Below are positions 32,801-44,138 of a DNA stretch of 64,000 nt, piece by piece. The notes beneath the pieces were generated by a model that had not been told where the DNA came from, did no database searches, and worked only from the letters and a program-made list of their open reading frames with translations. The position numbers and the translations under genes are program-made. Source of the DNA: Gambelia wislizenii (taxonomy: Eukaryota; Chordata; Lepidosauria; Squamata; Crotaphytidae); the NCBI GenBank assembly GCA_030847615.1, contig JAUMIR010000003.1:57335001-57399000 (forward strand), given 5' to 3'. The first letter of the stretch is position 1. Each line of letters starts with the position of its first letter.

Positions 32801-33350
32801 TTAGGATTCTTAGTGGACCACAAACTGAACATGAGTCAGCAGTGTGATGTGGCAGCTAAAAAAGCCAATGTGATTCTAGGCTGCATCAATAGGAGTATAA
32901 TGTTTAGATTAAGGGAAGTAATAGTGCCACTCTATACTGTGTCCAGTTTGGGGCACCACAATTCAGGAAAGATATTGAGAAGCTGGAATGTGTCCAGAAG
33001 AGGGTGACCAGGATGGTGGGAGGTCTGGAAGCCATGCCTTATGAGGAGTGGTTTAGGAAGCTGGGTATGTTTAGCCTGGGGAAGAGAAGATTAAGAGGGG
33101 GCATGATAGCCATGTTTAAATATTTGAAGGGATGCCGTATTGAGGATGGGGCAAGCTTGTTTTCTGCTGCAAGGACATGGAGCAATGGAGTCAAAAGTAC
33201 AGGAAAAGAGACTCCACCTAATCTTTAGGAAGAACTTCCTGACAGTAAGAGCTGTTCAGCAATGGAATGCACTGCCTTCGGGTGTGGTGGATTCTACCTC
33301 TTTGGAGGTTTTTAATCAGAGGCTGGATGGCCATCAGTCAGGAATGCTTT
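29890..33350 (+). pseudogene. CR1 ORF2, interrupted by LTR and stops
   Basis: Endonuclease remnants: LYTNAQS-like start near 29900, [13 protein letters not shown] (30135-30170), [14 protein letters not shown] (about 30262-30302). A linker with KKWKKGKITKEGF and a GYICSKRK block follows, then RT start EFKSPGPD at about 30952-30975, where the LTR lies. The frame resumes after 31943 with VLKDLAEVISE, DWRRANGVPIFKKGG, a stop at about 32231, then a long frame (32288-33007) with LDFSKTFDKVPHDIL, VPQGSVLGPVLL and the catalytic FADDTKLG, and ends with the MPYEEWFRKLGMFSL region. Compared with the other copy, the segment between GYICSKRK and EFKSPGPD is deleted. Confidence 0.85.
30975..31939 (+). mobile_element. 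Solo LTR of an endogenous retrovirus-like element
   Basis: A 965-bp insertion begins TGTAAGC and ends GGTAACA, obeying the TG...CA rule. It is flanked by CAGA on both sides (30971-30974 and 31940-31943). The flanking CR1 sequence can be read across it against the other CR1 copy, which fixes the boundaries. A TATA box (TATAAAAG, 31449-31456) and a polyadenylation signal (AATAAA, 31755-31760) lie in the order expected for U3-R-U5 on the plus strand. No internal coding region is present, so it is a solo LTR left by recombination. A 4-bp duplication fits gamma-type (ERV1-like) elements, though Gypsy-type LTRs are possible. Confidence 0.75.
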
Positions 33351-33426
33351 GATTGTTTATTCCTGCACAGCAGGGGGTTTCACTGGATGGATCCATTGTG
33401 GTCTCTTCCAGCTCTATGATTCTATG

Positions 33427-33480
33427 TGTACTCCCTTGGTCACTTGGGAAGAAAGGCAGAATATAAACAAGCAAACAAAC
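33427..33480 (+). mobile_element. Short L2-like LINE tail fragment
   Basis: CCCTTGGTCACTTGGGAAGAAAGGCAGAATATAAACAAGCAAACAAAC resembles the GAAAGGCGGGATATAAATA tail ends. It directly follows the CR1 terminus and is too short for firm assignment. Confidence 0.35.
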
Positions 33481-33608
33481 CAGCAAAGTGATTGGTGCTA
33501 TTTTATGTATAGCAGAATACATTATTGGGATAGAGACATTCAGTTCAAAGCCTCATGGAAGCTAGATAGTTGCACTAAAGACATCCTTCTGCAGCAGCAA
33601 TAGTATTT

Positions 33609-33959
33609 GGAGATTTTCAGACAGCGTTTAACAGTGCCTACCGTGGGATGAGGTCCCAGGAGAGGAACAGCGCTCTTGCGCAGCAGGGGGTCATTTTTGG
33701 ATGCTGCTGTCCCTCTTCTGGGATCTTTCATTGCACGTCCGTGAAGCTTTGGAAGCAGTCGCACCATATTTTAAACACGGAAGTTGCCTGTGCTTAAAAT
33801 ATGGTGTGGCTGCTTCCAAAGCTTCATGGACATGCAACGAAGGATCCCGGAAGAGGGATGCCGGAGTCTGAAAATGACCCCCTGCTGCGCAAGAACATCA
33901 TTCCTCCCCTGGGACCTCATCCCGTGGTAGGCACTGTTAAACACTGTCTGAAAATCTCC
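33609..33959. mobile_element. 351-bp palindromic MITE, family H
   Basis: Ends are GGAGATTTTCAGAC and GTCTGAAAATCTCC, flanked by TTT on both sides (33606-33608, 33960-33962). The arms are inverted copies over their full length, with a short central loop near 33779-33789 (pairing CCATATTTTAAACAC with GCTTAAAATATGG). It is homologous to and the same length as 52580-52930. It has no coding capacity; a transposase would have to act in trans. Confidence 0.85.
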
Positions 33960-33962
33960 TTT

Positions 33963-35430
33963 GCTTGGTTTAAAAATGACTGTTCCAACCATGCAGAAAT
34001 TCAGTTGCAAATGATCTTTTGTTCTTCTTATTAATATTCTTTTGCACAGTTGATATGGCTAGTAAAAAAACCCATAAAAACTAAAAGACAAAAGAAATTC
34101 AGTATTAGGAATGAGAAATTAAGATAGGTTTCACAACATTAACATGAGAATGGGCATATTAGCTAAGACAAATTGAGCCTTTAATGGATTCTGGCACAAA
34201 CATGCTCCATAACCAAAGAAAAATTATTCTAATCTTAAGCAAGCACCCACAACAGTGTGTTATCCTGTTTTCTCTGCTGATTGTGATGCCATAAGTTTTC
34301 TTAATTATTTTTGTAAATTTCTTACACCAGTGAAATTAAATTGCTGCAGAATTGTTTTTCCTTCTACTGAGAATTTGCATAGCTTAAGACCAATTTAAAT
34401 CTTATAGGTTACTTCTCTTTATACTGTTTCCATGGAACGAATAATGGTTTTGACCCCAAGATAAGGTAAATTAATGACACACTTAGGATGTAACTTCCTT
34501 GTTCCCTCTTCCCTCAAGCTCCAAGTGGGGACAAAAAAAAGAAAGAAAGAAAGAAAGAAAGAAAGAAAAAGAAAAGAAAGAAAGAGAATGAGACAAAAGA
34601 AGAGAGGGATAGGGAAGAGGGAAATGTAGGCTGGAGAAGACAGCCAGGAATTGTGTGTAGGGTAAGGGAAAAGGGAAAAGAGGATGAGAGAGAAAGAGAG
34701 AGGGAAGGAAAAGATACTTAGCTAGGAGCTGTAGGGTTGGGAGAAAATGAGGACAAGACAGAGAGAAATGAGGGAAAAGATTACTGTAGGCAAGTATTTT
34801 GGGTGGGGGAAGGAGAAAGAGGATGAGAAAGAGTGGGAAACAATGAATTAAAAGGGAAAGGAATCAAATGCATAAGCAGAGCAACAGAAGAAGGATATTT
34901 CTACAAGTCATTTTCCTAACAATGTGCAAGAAATGTGATGTGTCCACCTCCTGTAAAAATCTGCAGAAGCAACATCCTTAGATCAAAACAGGCGGCATTC
35001 ATCTGAACCACCTGCTGTGCCAAGGAAATTGCCCTATAGGATAGTGTAAAGAGTCTGAATCAGACAACTACTGTAGATTCTTAATAGGAATTGTCAGTCT
35101 AAAACTCTTGCTGACTAGATGTATATACATCTGTCCATAAATAAATAAAAAGATATAAGTATCCAGAGTGCCTCTTACATGGTTGCGTGGTTGCCTGCAG
35201 AGTGCCCCAGTGCAGGCAACCATGATGAGTAGCCCTACATCTGCCTTAGGTATTCCCAAATGTATTATTTTTTTTGGGGGGGGGAATGCAAATATAGTAG
35301 ATGTGGGTAGCTTAATTCAGACTGAGAGTAGAGACTGTAAAATGTTTACATGTTTCCACATTGCTGACTCGCTGAATATCAAAGTATTCAATAATATGTG
35401 GTCTTATTTAAATCATACAGTTGTAGCTAA
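33963..35430. other. Unassigned sequence with a long purine-rich tract
   Basis: A (GAAA)n tract at 34532-34588 passes into strongly purine-rich sequence to about 34870. A short perfect stem, GGTTGCCTGCA with TGCAGGCAACC, occurs near 35188-35222. No gene is recognised. Confidence 0.5.
34532..34588. repeat. (GAAA)n microsatellite
   Basis: A/G-only tetranucleotide repeat at the left edge of a longer purine-rich region. Confidence 0.9.
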
Positions 35431-36265
35431 AGACATTATCAGACACAGCAAAAATTGCAGGATTACAACATCAGGGTAGCGTGAATGGGCCCTGCTATTG
35501 CACAATGTCATGATATTTGCATTCTTACACCATTCTCCAGCCACAAAAAAGGCATTATTTACAATTCATGGGACAATCTGTCAATAGATCATCAATAGCA
35601 CTTTTTTCAGGCTATTGATGGCATGCAAAACCAGTCCTCTCCCCTTCCCCATTCCCAGCGAGAAAACGTCCAAGTGAGAATGTGAAAATGTAGCATGGGA
35701 CGCTATTTTTATGAACTGTCCTGTCTAGTTTGCATGGTTTTAGGTTTGTTTCAGTGCTTTTGTGTTCATTTACTTTGTTAATTAAGGGTTTTTTTTGGAG
35801 TTTTAAGCACACCGGCATCTTCTCACAAGAGCCGCTGAAATTTCAGCCATGCCAAATGGTGGAAATAAATGCCAATTCTTAAAGCGCTAGTGGTCAGCAT
35901 GCAATAATTCCATGGCATTTCTTTCACGTGATTACAACTATATGCAATAATAAGTGTTATACAGTAGGACCCCTGTATCAACTGATTCATTGTCCACTGA
36001 TTCAATTATCCACAGGACACAAAACAGCATACCTACCATAGAGTCTTCCTAAAACTGTGTCCTCTCTAGCCATTTTCTAGGTCTTCCAAGGCAACTCTGT
36101 GGCATTTTAAACTTGAAGTCCCATTATTTTCAATGGCATTCACTATTATCCATGGGGGCACCCAGAACCAATCCCCAGTGGATACAGGGTTCCTACTGTG
36201 ATGTTGTTCCCACTATCTTCATTTGCAGAATTAAAGCGTTTTTAGATGCCAGTCTGATAATGTTC
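35431..36265. mobile_element. TIR element with GACATTATCAGAC-type ends, containing a nested MITE
   Basis: The left end AGACATTATCAGACAC and the right end, GTCTGATAATGTTC, are inverted repeats, and TAA flanks both sides (35428-35430 and 36266-36268). The ends resemble those of 46501-47115 and 61515-62074. No transposase is seen. A Tigger-like MITE (35962-36198) sits near the right end, so the original element was about 600 bp. The TAA duplication fits PIF/Harbinger. Confidence 0.55.
35962..36198. mobile_element. 237-bp Tigger-like MITE
   Basis: The left end CAGTAGGACCCCTGTATC pairs with the right end GATACAGGGTTCCTACTG (17 of 18 positions). TA precedes it, and TG, probably a mutated TA, follows. 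The interior (ACCATAGAGTCTTCCTA, TCCCATTATTTTCAATGGCA) matches 13590-13806, so both are one family. Confidence 0.8.
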
Positions 36266-36268
36266 TAA

Positions 36269-37914
36269 GAATTAAAGTCCCCTAACTTCCCACAGAAGGG
36301 TCAGGGGATCAAGATTTAGCTATGAATAAAGGGGAGGAGCATAACTGCTAGCTGAGTCTTTAAAATGACATATATTTTGACTTTTAAATTGGTCTTAAAC
36401 CATGCAAATTTTGGTTGGAAGCAACAGGAAGTTATTCAGAAGTGAAATTTCATTGATATAAAAAGAAACAAAATAGGGGGGAAATTGACAAAGATTAAAT
36501 ATATAGTTGGGGAAGGACGTGCATAGTTTTAGTTGGCAGAGAATTCTATTCACAGGACAGAAATCAATCTCATTGATCTTTATTATGCAATGAACATGCT
36601 CAGAGCACATACTGTAGACACTTTTCTAGTTAAATTTTTATTTTGAACATATTTTAAATACCTCTGTTTCTGACTTGAAATCTGGCTCTTGCTTTGTTTT
36701 ATAGGAAATTAAAAAAAAAAAAGACTGGTTTCTTGAAAATGCCTCCTTAGAGGACAATTGTGTTAATTGTGTTTTCTTCAAACATTGTTTGTAGCTTTTC
36801 CAGATTTACTCCAACATGAAAAAAATATACAGTATGAGCACAAAGTGTATCTCCAGGGAGTATACAGCAGTTTTGCGTCCCTTCAGCAGATCTTTTAATG
36901 TCATGTTCTTACAGATAATCCCATCACTACTATCAGTAGGATCTTTTGCACCTACCTGAGAAAGAATGGAGACCTGTGCAAGCTCCATTGACCTTTATTC
37001 TTTACTCTTATTGCTGAAATGTCCGAGTCTTGGTACCTGTGGTGTTATTGACATCTAAAGGTTGACATCTGAAGTTCATACTGTAGATTCAGTAGTCTTA
37101 AAATAGCTGAAATATTGTTGGAGGAAGACATTTTGCCATCTTAGAAGAAAATGAAGATCTCTTAGATGAAAATGAAGGTCTAGTACCTGTCCTCTGTTCT
37201 TGTGTGCACTGTTATATTCTCGTGAAACAGACACACTATTCAATTAATTTCATCAGATGAAGAACATTTCCATTACGTACACAGAAGAAGAAGATCAGAT
37301 GCACCCTGATGGCAAATAAGAGAGGTCATTGTGGGTTTCCAAGCTCAAATAATTTCTTTGGGCTTGGACATATAACATATCATCAAAATTGCCAACAAGA
37401 TTTATTTGATAGCAAATATGTTCTTGGCAAGGCTCTGGGCATGATTTGTTCTACTTTGTACTGGCTATAGAGAACTTTGGAAATGGAAAGACATGGGAAT
37501 AAATCCCCGTCAGTTCTAAAATCTGCAAGTCATTGTGAAACACCTTTTCTTAATTTTGCCCCTTGATGTAAAAAATATTCATTTGTTTTCCTTTTCTGGT
37601 TTCCCAAAATTGGCAAACCCCCTCAAGGAAAAACAGACCAATGGCAAGATTCTTTGCACTTCAAGAAGTCTTTCAGGGATACACACTTGTTTTCTGTGGA
37701 TGAAACAGTATATTTTGCAGACCTACGTTTTGACTGGGCACCTAAATGACACCAGTGTTTGTGCCAGTAGAGCCTTCCAAGGTGGGGTATTCCAAAACTG
37801 GGATGCTGCTGCAGAGAAAACCACTTTTCTCTCCCTGGCCAGAGCTTTGGTGGCAGGAATATCTTAGAAAGCAGAAATAGCACAAAAGTAGACTTCTGAG
37901 TTTAGCTTTTTCAG
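36269..37914. other. Unassigned sequence
   Basis: No recognised gene or repeat. The open frames at 37535-37867 (plus) and 37623-37883 (minus) carry no domain that I can name. Confidence 0.45.
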
Positions 37915-38115
37915 TCTAGCCAATTTTATACAATCTGCACATGTGTTATGGTTAGCATTATTTTAAATTGTTTTAACTGGTTTTTAAATTGTTTTGTTTT
38001 AACTGATAAATATTTAATACATTTTTCATTTTGAAAACATTATTGTTTGTGTTACTTATTGCTTTAAATTTTACACCACACAAAATCATGAGATATAGGC
38101 AGGATATAAATATTA
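37915..38115 (+). mobile_element. Probable L2-like LINE 3' UTR/tail
   Basis: TTTTAAATTGTTTTAACTGG-type T-rich sequence ending with GAGATATAGGCAGGATATAAATATTAT resembles the tails at 22970 and 54735. It is diverged and lacks the GTAAGCCGCCTTG block, so the assignment is tentative. Confidence 0.4.
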
Positions 38116-38196
38116 TATCTATCTATCTATCGATCGATCGATAGATAGATATCTTGAATACATACGTACATACATACATATACATACATACATTGC
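38115..38196. repeat. Palindromic (ATCT)/(CGAT)/(TAGA) tract plus (TACA)n
   Basis: Positions 38120-38151 form a perfect 32-nt palindrome built from ATCT, CGAT and AGAT units. A (CATA)/(TACA)n run follows at about 38160-38193. Confidence 0.9.
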
Positions 38197-38667
38197 AGGG
38201 TAAGACATTTAAGGAATCAAGTCTACATTACAGATATCTGAAAACAAAAGGATGGCCCTCGACATCATTCAAAAAGGCCTGGAAGGACCCATCCCATTCT
38301 GAATCAAGAGTTTTTTCATAATTTGAATATTTTTACCTCCTTGACAATGAAGATCACTTTATTAGTTTCCTGCCTCTTGAGAAAAATGGCAGTGTTCTAG
38401 AGCATTTCCTCTTCCGTCTCAGTTAGTTCCTCTATCCATACATATCGGTAGCATGATATGTAGGCCAAATTCTACCTGCACTTCCTTGGAAGTAAAGCTC
38501 AGTACTCACACGGACAAGTTGTTTGCCTTCAATATACTGGGAGGAAACCTGTTTCTGACACCAAAAAGCATCTCCAGGTAGAGGAGAAGAGGAGAGTTTC
38601 TACTGAAGGTTAACACAGGAATGAAGCCTTCATTACTGGCAGCTGAAAACATAGATATGGATTTCAA
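38197..38667. other. Unassigned sequence
   Basis: No recognised gene or repeat. Confidence 0.4.
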
Positions 38668-38790
38668 GGGTGGCCAAAGTGTATCCCTCAGATTTTATTG
38701 AACTTCAAATCTCAGTATTCCTCACCATTGACAACGCTGGATAGGGAATGGAAGTTTAACAACTTCTAGAGGACTAGGCTTTGCCCATCC
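38668..38790. mobile_element. Short palindromic hAT-like MITE
   Basis: GGGTGGCCAAAGTGTATCCCTCAG at the left and GGACTAGGCTTTGCCCATCC at the right form imperfect inverted ends. Inner blocks CTTCAAATCTCAGTATTCC and GGAATGGAAGTTTAAC are diverged forms of the ACTACAACTCCCAGCATCC palindrome seen in common amniote MITEs. It is old and eroded. Confidence 0.4.
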
Positions 38791-38984
38791 TTAATATGAT
38801 TGACCCACCAATGGCACTACCTTTCTTTGGTGGTGGGATTGCATGTCTTGTAAAGCAGGAAGCTATGCTGATGGCAGCAGTGCTGCTGTTAGGGTCTCCC
38901 ATGTCAGACAGGCTTTTGCTGAGGAGATTGGCTGAATGTGCCAAACAGCTACTAGGCAGCAGCAGTAGTGGAGGGTGGCACTGG

Positions 38985-39765
38985 CAGAGGATATGTAGAT
39001 GACACAATATTACTAGCACAAAATAGCAAAGACTTGGAATGATTACTAAAGAATTTCAAGGAAGAAAGTAAAAAAGCAGATTTACAGCTGAACATTCAGA
39101 AAACAAAAATAATAACCACAGATGCTTTACATAACTTTAAAGTAAATGATGAAGACATTGAAATAGTTCAAGATTTTCTATACCTGGCTGAGTCATTAAT
39201 AAGAATGGAGATTCCATCAAGAAATCAGAAGAAGACTAGGACGTGGAAGGGCAGCTATGAAGGAACTAGACAAGATCCTGAAGTACCAAGATATATCATT
39301 GACTGCTAAAGTTAGGATAGTCCATGCCAATTGTATTTCCCATTTCTGTATATGGTTCTGAAAGCTGAACAGTTAAGAAAGCTGATAGGAAGAAAATCAA
39401 CTCATTCAAAATGTGGTGCTGGAGAAGAGTTCTACAGATACCATGGACTGCTAAAGAGACAAATGAATGGGTCCTAGAGCAAATCAAGCCTGATCTCTCT
39501 CTAGAAACCAAGATGACTAAACGGAGATTGGTGTACTTTGGCCATATCACAAGAAGACATGATTCACTAGCAAAGACATTAAGGTTTAGTAAGGTAGTAA
39601 GCCAGTAGGAAGGCCACATTTCAGATGGATAGATTCCATCACGGAAGCCACATCCCTGAGTCTGCAAGACCTGAGCAGGGCTGTTGATGATAGGATGACT
39701 TGGAGGTCTCTCATTCATAGGTTAACCATAAGTTGACTTGATGGAAGTTAACAACAACAATATGG
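38985..39765 (+). mobile_element. BovB/RTE-like LINE fragment (RT C-terminus and 3' end)
   Basis: Plus-strand translation in shifting frames shows YVDDTILLAQNSKDLE (catalytic YVDD), FKEESKKADLQLNIQKTKI, then MWCWRRVLQIPWTAKETNEW, KMTKRRLVYFGHITRRHDSLAKTL and a RWIDSITEATSLSLQDL-type block. The order and text match the C-terminal region of BovB/RTE LINEs. The piece is 5'-truncated with stops and frameshifts (for example after DLE, and in the 39240-39420 stretch). It ends in AACAACAACAAT. BovB is common in squamates, which supports the proposed host. Confidence 0.7.
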
Positions 39766-41404
39766 TTGAATGCTGAAAATAAGTTGCAGACTTGAATTCA
39801 TTCAGACAGAACAAAACCTTCTCTATGTAGAGTTACATGACCACCTGTGTGGGAGGGGGAAGACCCTGCCCATAGAAACTGAGATTAAAAAATATGCCAA
39901 ATAGAGCTTAATCTCCAGTATTCAATGTAAATTAGTTTTAATTACTCCATACTGACCATGACTGATGGCAGGAGTAATATCAGAATATAAACTATTTTGA
40001 GGAGTAGATGAAAGGACCATCTAGTCCAACACTCTTTTCTCAGAGTAACCAATCAGATGCCTCTCGGAAGCCCACAAGAGGATCCAAACACAACAACATC
40101 CACCCACTTGTGCAAGACTGACATTGGCATGCTAATCACCAGACAGTACCAGTGAACTATAATTGAGTGCAATAGCATGTAACATGATTTTGATGACTGT
40201 CTGCAAATGCTGCTATAGTGAGTAATTTGATATCTGTTGTCTAATAATTCTTATTTCCAGCATCATTCTGCAACTTGTATAAACAGTTTCTCACAATTTG
40301 CATAGTTTTTTTTTTACTTTCAGAGTAACTGACACAATCGTTTCAAAAAGTCACTATGAAAGAGAAGTTGTTTTTAAGTTATATGTTTCATTAAAACATT
40401 TAAAATATATACAGTATGCATAAAAATTTCAGTTTCTGAAATGTACAAATATTTTGGTGTTTGTTTTTTAGTCCCTTCTTCTTGTTATATACCATTTTAA
40501 ACATAAAATAAGTTGAAAGCTTGCATTTACTATTAGTGAATGCATAGGCCTACCTTCACATCCATAGCAATTAACATTTGCACTTCTGCAGAATTTTAAA
40601 TAAAAAGAAATCTAAAAGAGGACTGAATTTACTTACTTATATCAACCCTTTTAGTTCAATACATTTTAATATTGTCTCCCAGTTAATTAGCTGAAAAATG
40701 TCACCAGAATTTCTACTGTGCTTTTCTAAAAGAGTGTAATAAAGGATGACAGTGAGGAGGACTTTTAAAATAAAATATTGATCTTGCTCATCAGCAAACA
40801 TTGACTAAAGACTCAGGACTTCACCCAGTAGATTAGATTGCAAGCATTCCTCTATCCTATTAAACACTTTTTTATTGGAATTCTCACAGAAATATAATAT
40901 TGGAATGCTTCCCAACATGTTTTTAAGACATCCCTTCATTAATAGCTATTAATCACTTGCCTGGCGGGATATATAAGGACTTTCTTCTTCTGACTCAGCA
41001 TTTTATAATAGCGTTTTAAAGCTTTCATTCTGCTCAAGTACTCTTTCTGCATCCCATATGATTTCACCCTATTCAGTCATATCTATCTGGTAGCAGAACA
41101 GCACTTTCTAAATAGTAATAAATAACTTACTTTTTAACAAGGACCACTAATTTGCAAAAGAAGCTCCCAGGCTGATCCTATGACTATTTACTCAGAATCC
41201 AGCCATATTAAAGTAAGTTGAGGCTAAGGCCTGAATCATATTGTTTAGTCCTCACTAGAGTCAGCCACTGAATCAATTGGATTTACCTATGTACCTGCTC
41301 AGCAATTGATCCCTGCTTTAGTTGGGACTAACCAACAGAATTCAGGCCAAGTGACAAAACCTGTTGTAGCCAAATATTCAGATGTGGATCACTGCATATT
41401 GCAT
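39766..41404. other. Unassigned AT-rich sequence
   Basis: No recognised gene or repeat. Short open frames have no known domain. Confidence 0.45.
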
Positions 41405-41800
41405 GTATGTCTCTCTCTCCCTCTGGCTTTTCTTCACAAACGAAGATTCAGGAAGGACTCACTTTCTGCAAGTGTGCTGATGACTAAAAAGGCCAATCTG
41501 AGATAAACACATCCAGTTGCAGAAAACACAGCAGAAGGTCTCCTTGGGTGATGTTTCCAGGTTGTGATTCTTTCTGCATTGTTGTTTCTCTTCAAAACTT
41601 GTTTGGTGTGAGTTCTCAAATAAGGCTGCAGCATTGTAGATAGTGCGTCTCCATGCCTCCCGATGTGAGGCCAGGGCAGACCATTGTTGGTGATCAATTT
41701 GGCCAAGCCTGAGATGTTGTTTCAGGGAGACCCTGAATCACTTTTTTGGAGCACCCCTCTTACGATGACCAGTGGCAAGTTCATTGTAGAGTACTACAGC
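41405..41800 (-). mobile_element. 3' fragment of the 10.4-kb LINE family
   Basis: It is nearly identical in order to 10470-10870: TTCTTCACAAACGAAGATTCAGGAAGGACTCA, GGTGATGTTTCC, CTGCAGCATTGTAGATAGTG, and CAGGGAGACCCTGAATCACTTTTTTGGAG. The 3' end is again next to a (TC)n run (41411-41424). Homology stops near 41800 within the 3' coding region, so this is a simple 5'-truncated insertion. Confidence 0.85.
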
Positions 41801-41927
41801 ACCTATATTAGACCATGCTGAGGTCTGCGATTGCCTTATTTTCAGAGCTTGGAAAAGTTACTTTTTTGATGACAACTTGTAGAATCACTCAGCCAACATG
41901 TTCCACATGATTATGAAATTGACATTT

Positions 41928-42049
41928 GTGACCCATATTATTCATTTAAAAAACAAAAACTATTCATCTGAAGCTGAATCAGACTGCTGTGACCCATATT
42001 ATTCATTTAAAAAACAAAAACTATTCATCTGAAGCTGAATCAGACTGCT
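41928..42049. repeat. Perfect 61-bp tandem duplication
   Basis: Unit 1 (41928-41988) and unit 2 (41989-42049) both run from GTGACCCATATTATTC to GAATCAGACTGCT. I see no mismatch between them. The absence of divergence points to a very recent duplication or an assembly artefact. Confidence 0.9.
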
Positions 42050-42182
42050 GGTCAAGTTAGTCACAGCAGTTTCTGCTCACTAGAATCAAATGTCTGATCT
42101 CCACTAGATTAAAAGCTTTTCCCAGCCCTCCTCCTTGTGGTCCTTAGAACTCAGTACATTAGTAGAGCTTAGAGCATAATAA

Positions 42183-42415
42183 GTTTTCTTCCGGGCTGTG
42201 AGGCCGTGTTCTGGAAGAGTTTCCTTCTGACATTTTGCCTGCATCTGTGGCTGGCATCTTCAGAGAATGATCTTCAGAGAGAATAATCTCTGAAGATGCC
42301 AGCCACAGATGCAGGCAGAACGTCAGAAAGAAACTGTTCCAGAACACGACCTCACAGCCCAGAAAAAACCCAAGGAAAATCTATGGATGCCATCTGTGAA
42401 AGCCTTCGACTTCAC
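42183..42415. mobile_element. Palindromic MITE (family B)
   Basis: Same family as 27098-27320. Arms include CTTCCGGGCTGTGAGGCCG and its mirrored GACCTCACAGCCCAG, and TGGCTGGCATCTTCAGAGA with its mirror TCTCTGAAGATGCCAGCCA around a centre near 42282. The right end is GCCTTCGACTTCACA. Confidence 0.7.
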
Positions 42416-44138
42416 ATGATAGGTTTACTTACAAACTATATATTCCACTAGTGAATGGGGATTGTCCCCAGATTTGATCTCTGATAGCATTGAGGCTATG
42501 CCAATTATCATTTTGCTAGATGTTTCCATTCTTACTCCTAATGCAATGTATTAGAATGGGCCTTTCGTGGATCTTTCTTCATAAATTCTGGGCAACTAAA
42601 AGTTGGCAGCTCATACATGTCTGCTCTTAGTAAGGTATATGACAAATTGCCCAAGCATAATGATTAATGCCAGAATATTGTTGATGGAGTAATTATTAAG
42701 TTCATAATCATTGAATTTTGAAAACAAATAATTAAGTCAGGAATCTATAAAACATTGCTAATTATACTTAGCATGCTTTATGATTGTTCTAATACCTAGA
42801 TTTATTATGGTGGTTAGATTTTCAATTGCTTTCTGCATCTTGTTACATATGCAAGTTGTTGATGTATTATTATTATAATGCTCATGGCAAGACTGGAGAG
42901 ATTTCTTACAAATGATGATGAAAATATTATTTTACATTAAAAGCATACATGAATTTTAATCCATTATACTGGCAAATAACAAATTAATGCTATTCTGTGT
43001 TATTTTATAAATTGGAAGCTTGTTTTCTATGCATTTCTATAAATTACCATAATAAGATAAAATGCCACATAGCCCAAAGGCATTGCTCAATTTGATGTTT
43101 AGAATGCAACCATAACTACTTTTTCTGAGTAATAACCCCCACTTAAGTTCAATGGGACTTACACTCTAGCAGTGGAGCCTCCCAGTGAATCAGTGAAGCC
43201 AATCCAGTTTTTATAATAATTTTAAAGGAGATATCCAAGGTGCTGGACCTGTTTTGGAGGTAAGGTTCAGCATCTTGGTTAGCTTTCTAAAATTCAGATT
43301 AAAGACCAGGCATCGATTCACCACCCCATTGATTCTGTAGTCACCCATCTTCACTGTTGTCTAGTAAGAGTGTTTAGACTATAACCTAAAAAAAGATACA
43401 ACTATGATCATACAATAGGTAGCAAAGTGCTCACCTATGTTACATGTTTGGTAGAAAGAGGTGAAATGTTATATTTCAGGACCATTCTAACACTGATTCA
43501 AAACAGCTAAATTAGTAGACGGATCAATGCTTATTTTCTTTAAGAGAATATGAATTCATCCATTTTAGTCCAGTGTTGTCTGTTCTGGCTGTTTTGTTTC
43601 TCAAGGGACTCTCCCACCTCACACTATGTTATCTTAACTGCAGATGCTGTTTATCATCTGGAGATGCATGTGGACTTTATTACTGAACTCTGGTTCTTTC
43701 ACAGCCTAGCTGCATAGGCTATTGGATGTTTTGATGCTATATATAGCTCAGACTAACTGAATCTATCAATCCATTTTTAGATTTCTTTTTGTTATATTGC
43801 AATATCTTAATGAGTTGGGACTATGCAATTTAAATAAAATGTAAATCAAGAATTAATTAGGAGAGAGAAACAATCTTTAAATAATTTCTAATTTCCCATT
43901 GGCCAATTTACATTAGAGATCTCTTTAGTCTCATCATTGGACAGAACAACAATCCATCTCCATTAATACGATACCTTTTACTGCTCAGAAACCTAGAGAG
44001 GATCTTATGCTCCTCCTCCTCCCCATTACATATTAGATAAATCATTAGATATTTCAAAGTAATATCATATACCTTGTTCCTTTCAATGAACTCTGCATGA
44101 GCTCCAAACCCCCAAATTCTACTCACAAAGATGACTAA
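42416..44138. other. Unassigned AT-rich sequence
   Basis: No recognised gene or repeat. Confidence 0.45.

Larger units (their letters stand above)
28011..33426 (+). mobile_element. CR1-type LINE with tandem 5' monomers, LTR-interrupted
   Basis: This is a second long CR1, on the plus strand. It comprises a 5' region of tandem monomers (28011-28760), ORF1 (from 28804), ORF2 endonuclease and linker (about 29890-30974), a solo LTR insertion (30975-31939), the RT (31944 to about 33350) and the CR1 3' terminus TCTCTTCCAGCTCTATGATTCTATG at 33426. Without the LTR it would be about 4.4 kb. It carries many stops, especially in the endonuclease, and a deletion before the RT removing some 75-80 codons relative to the copy at 763-5375. 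Both open and degraded parts are recognisable by direct comparison with that copy. Confidence 0.9.

Noticed and set aside
41405..41800. Target-site duplication for the 41.4-kb LINE fragment
   Set aside because: I found no convincing direct repeat of 8 bp or more at the two edges.
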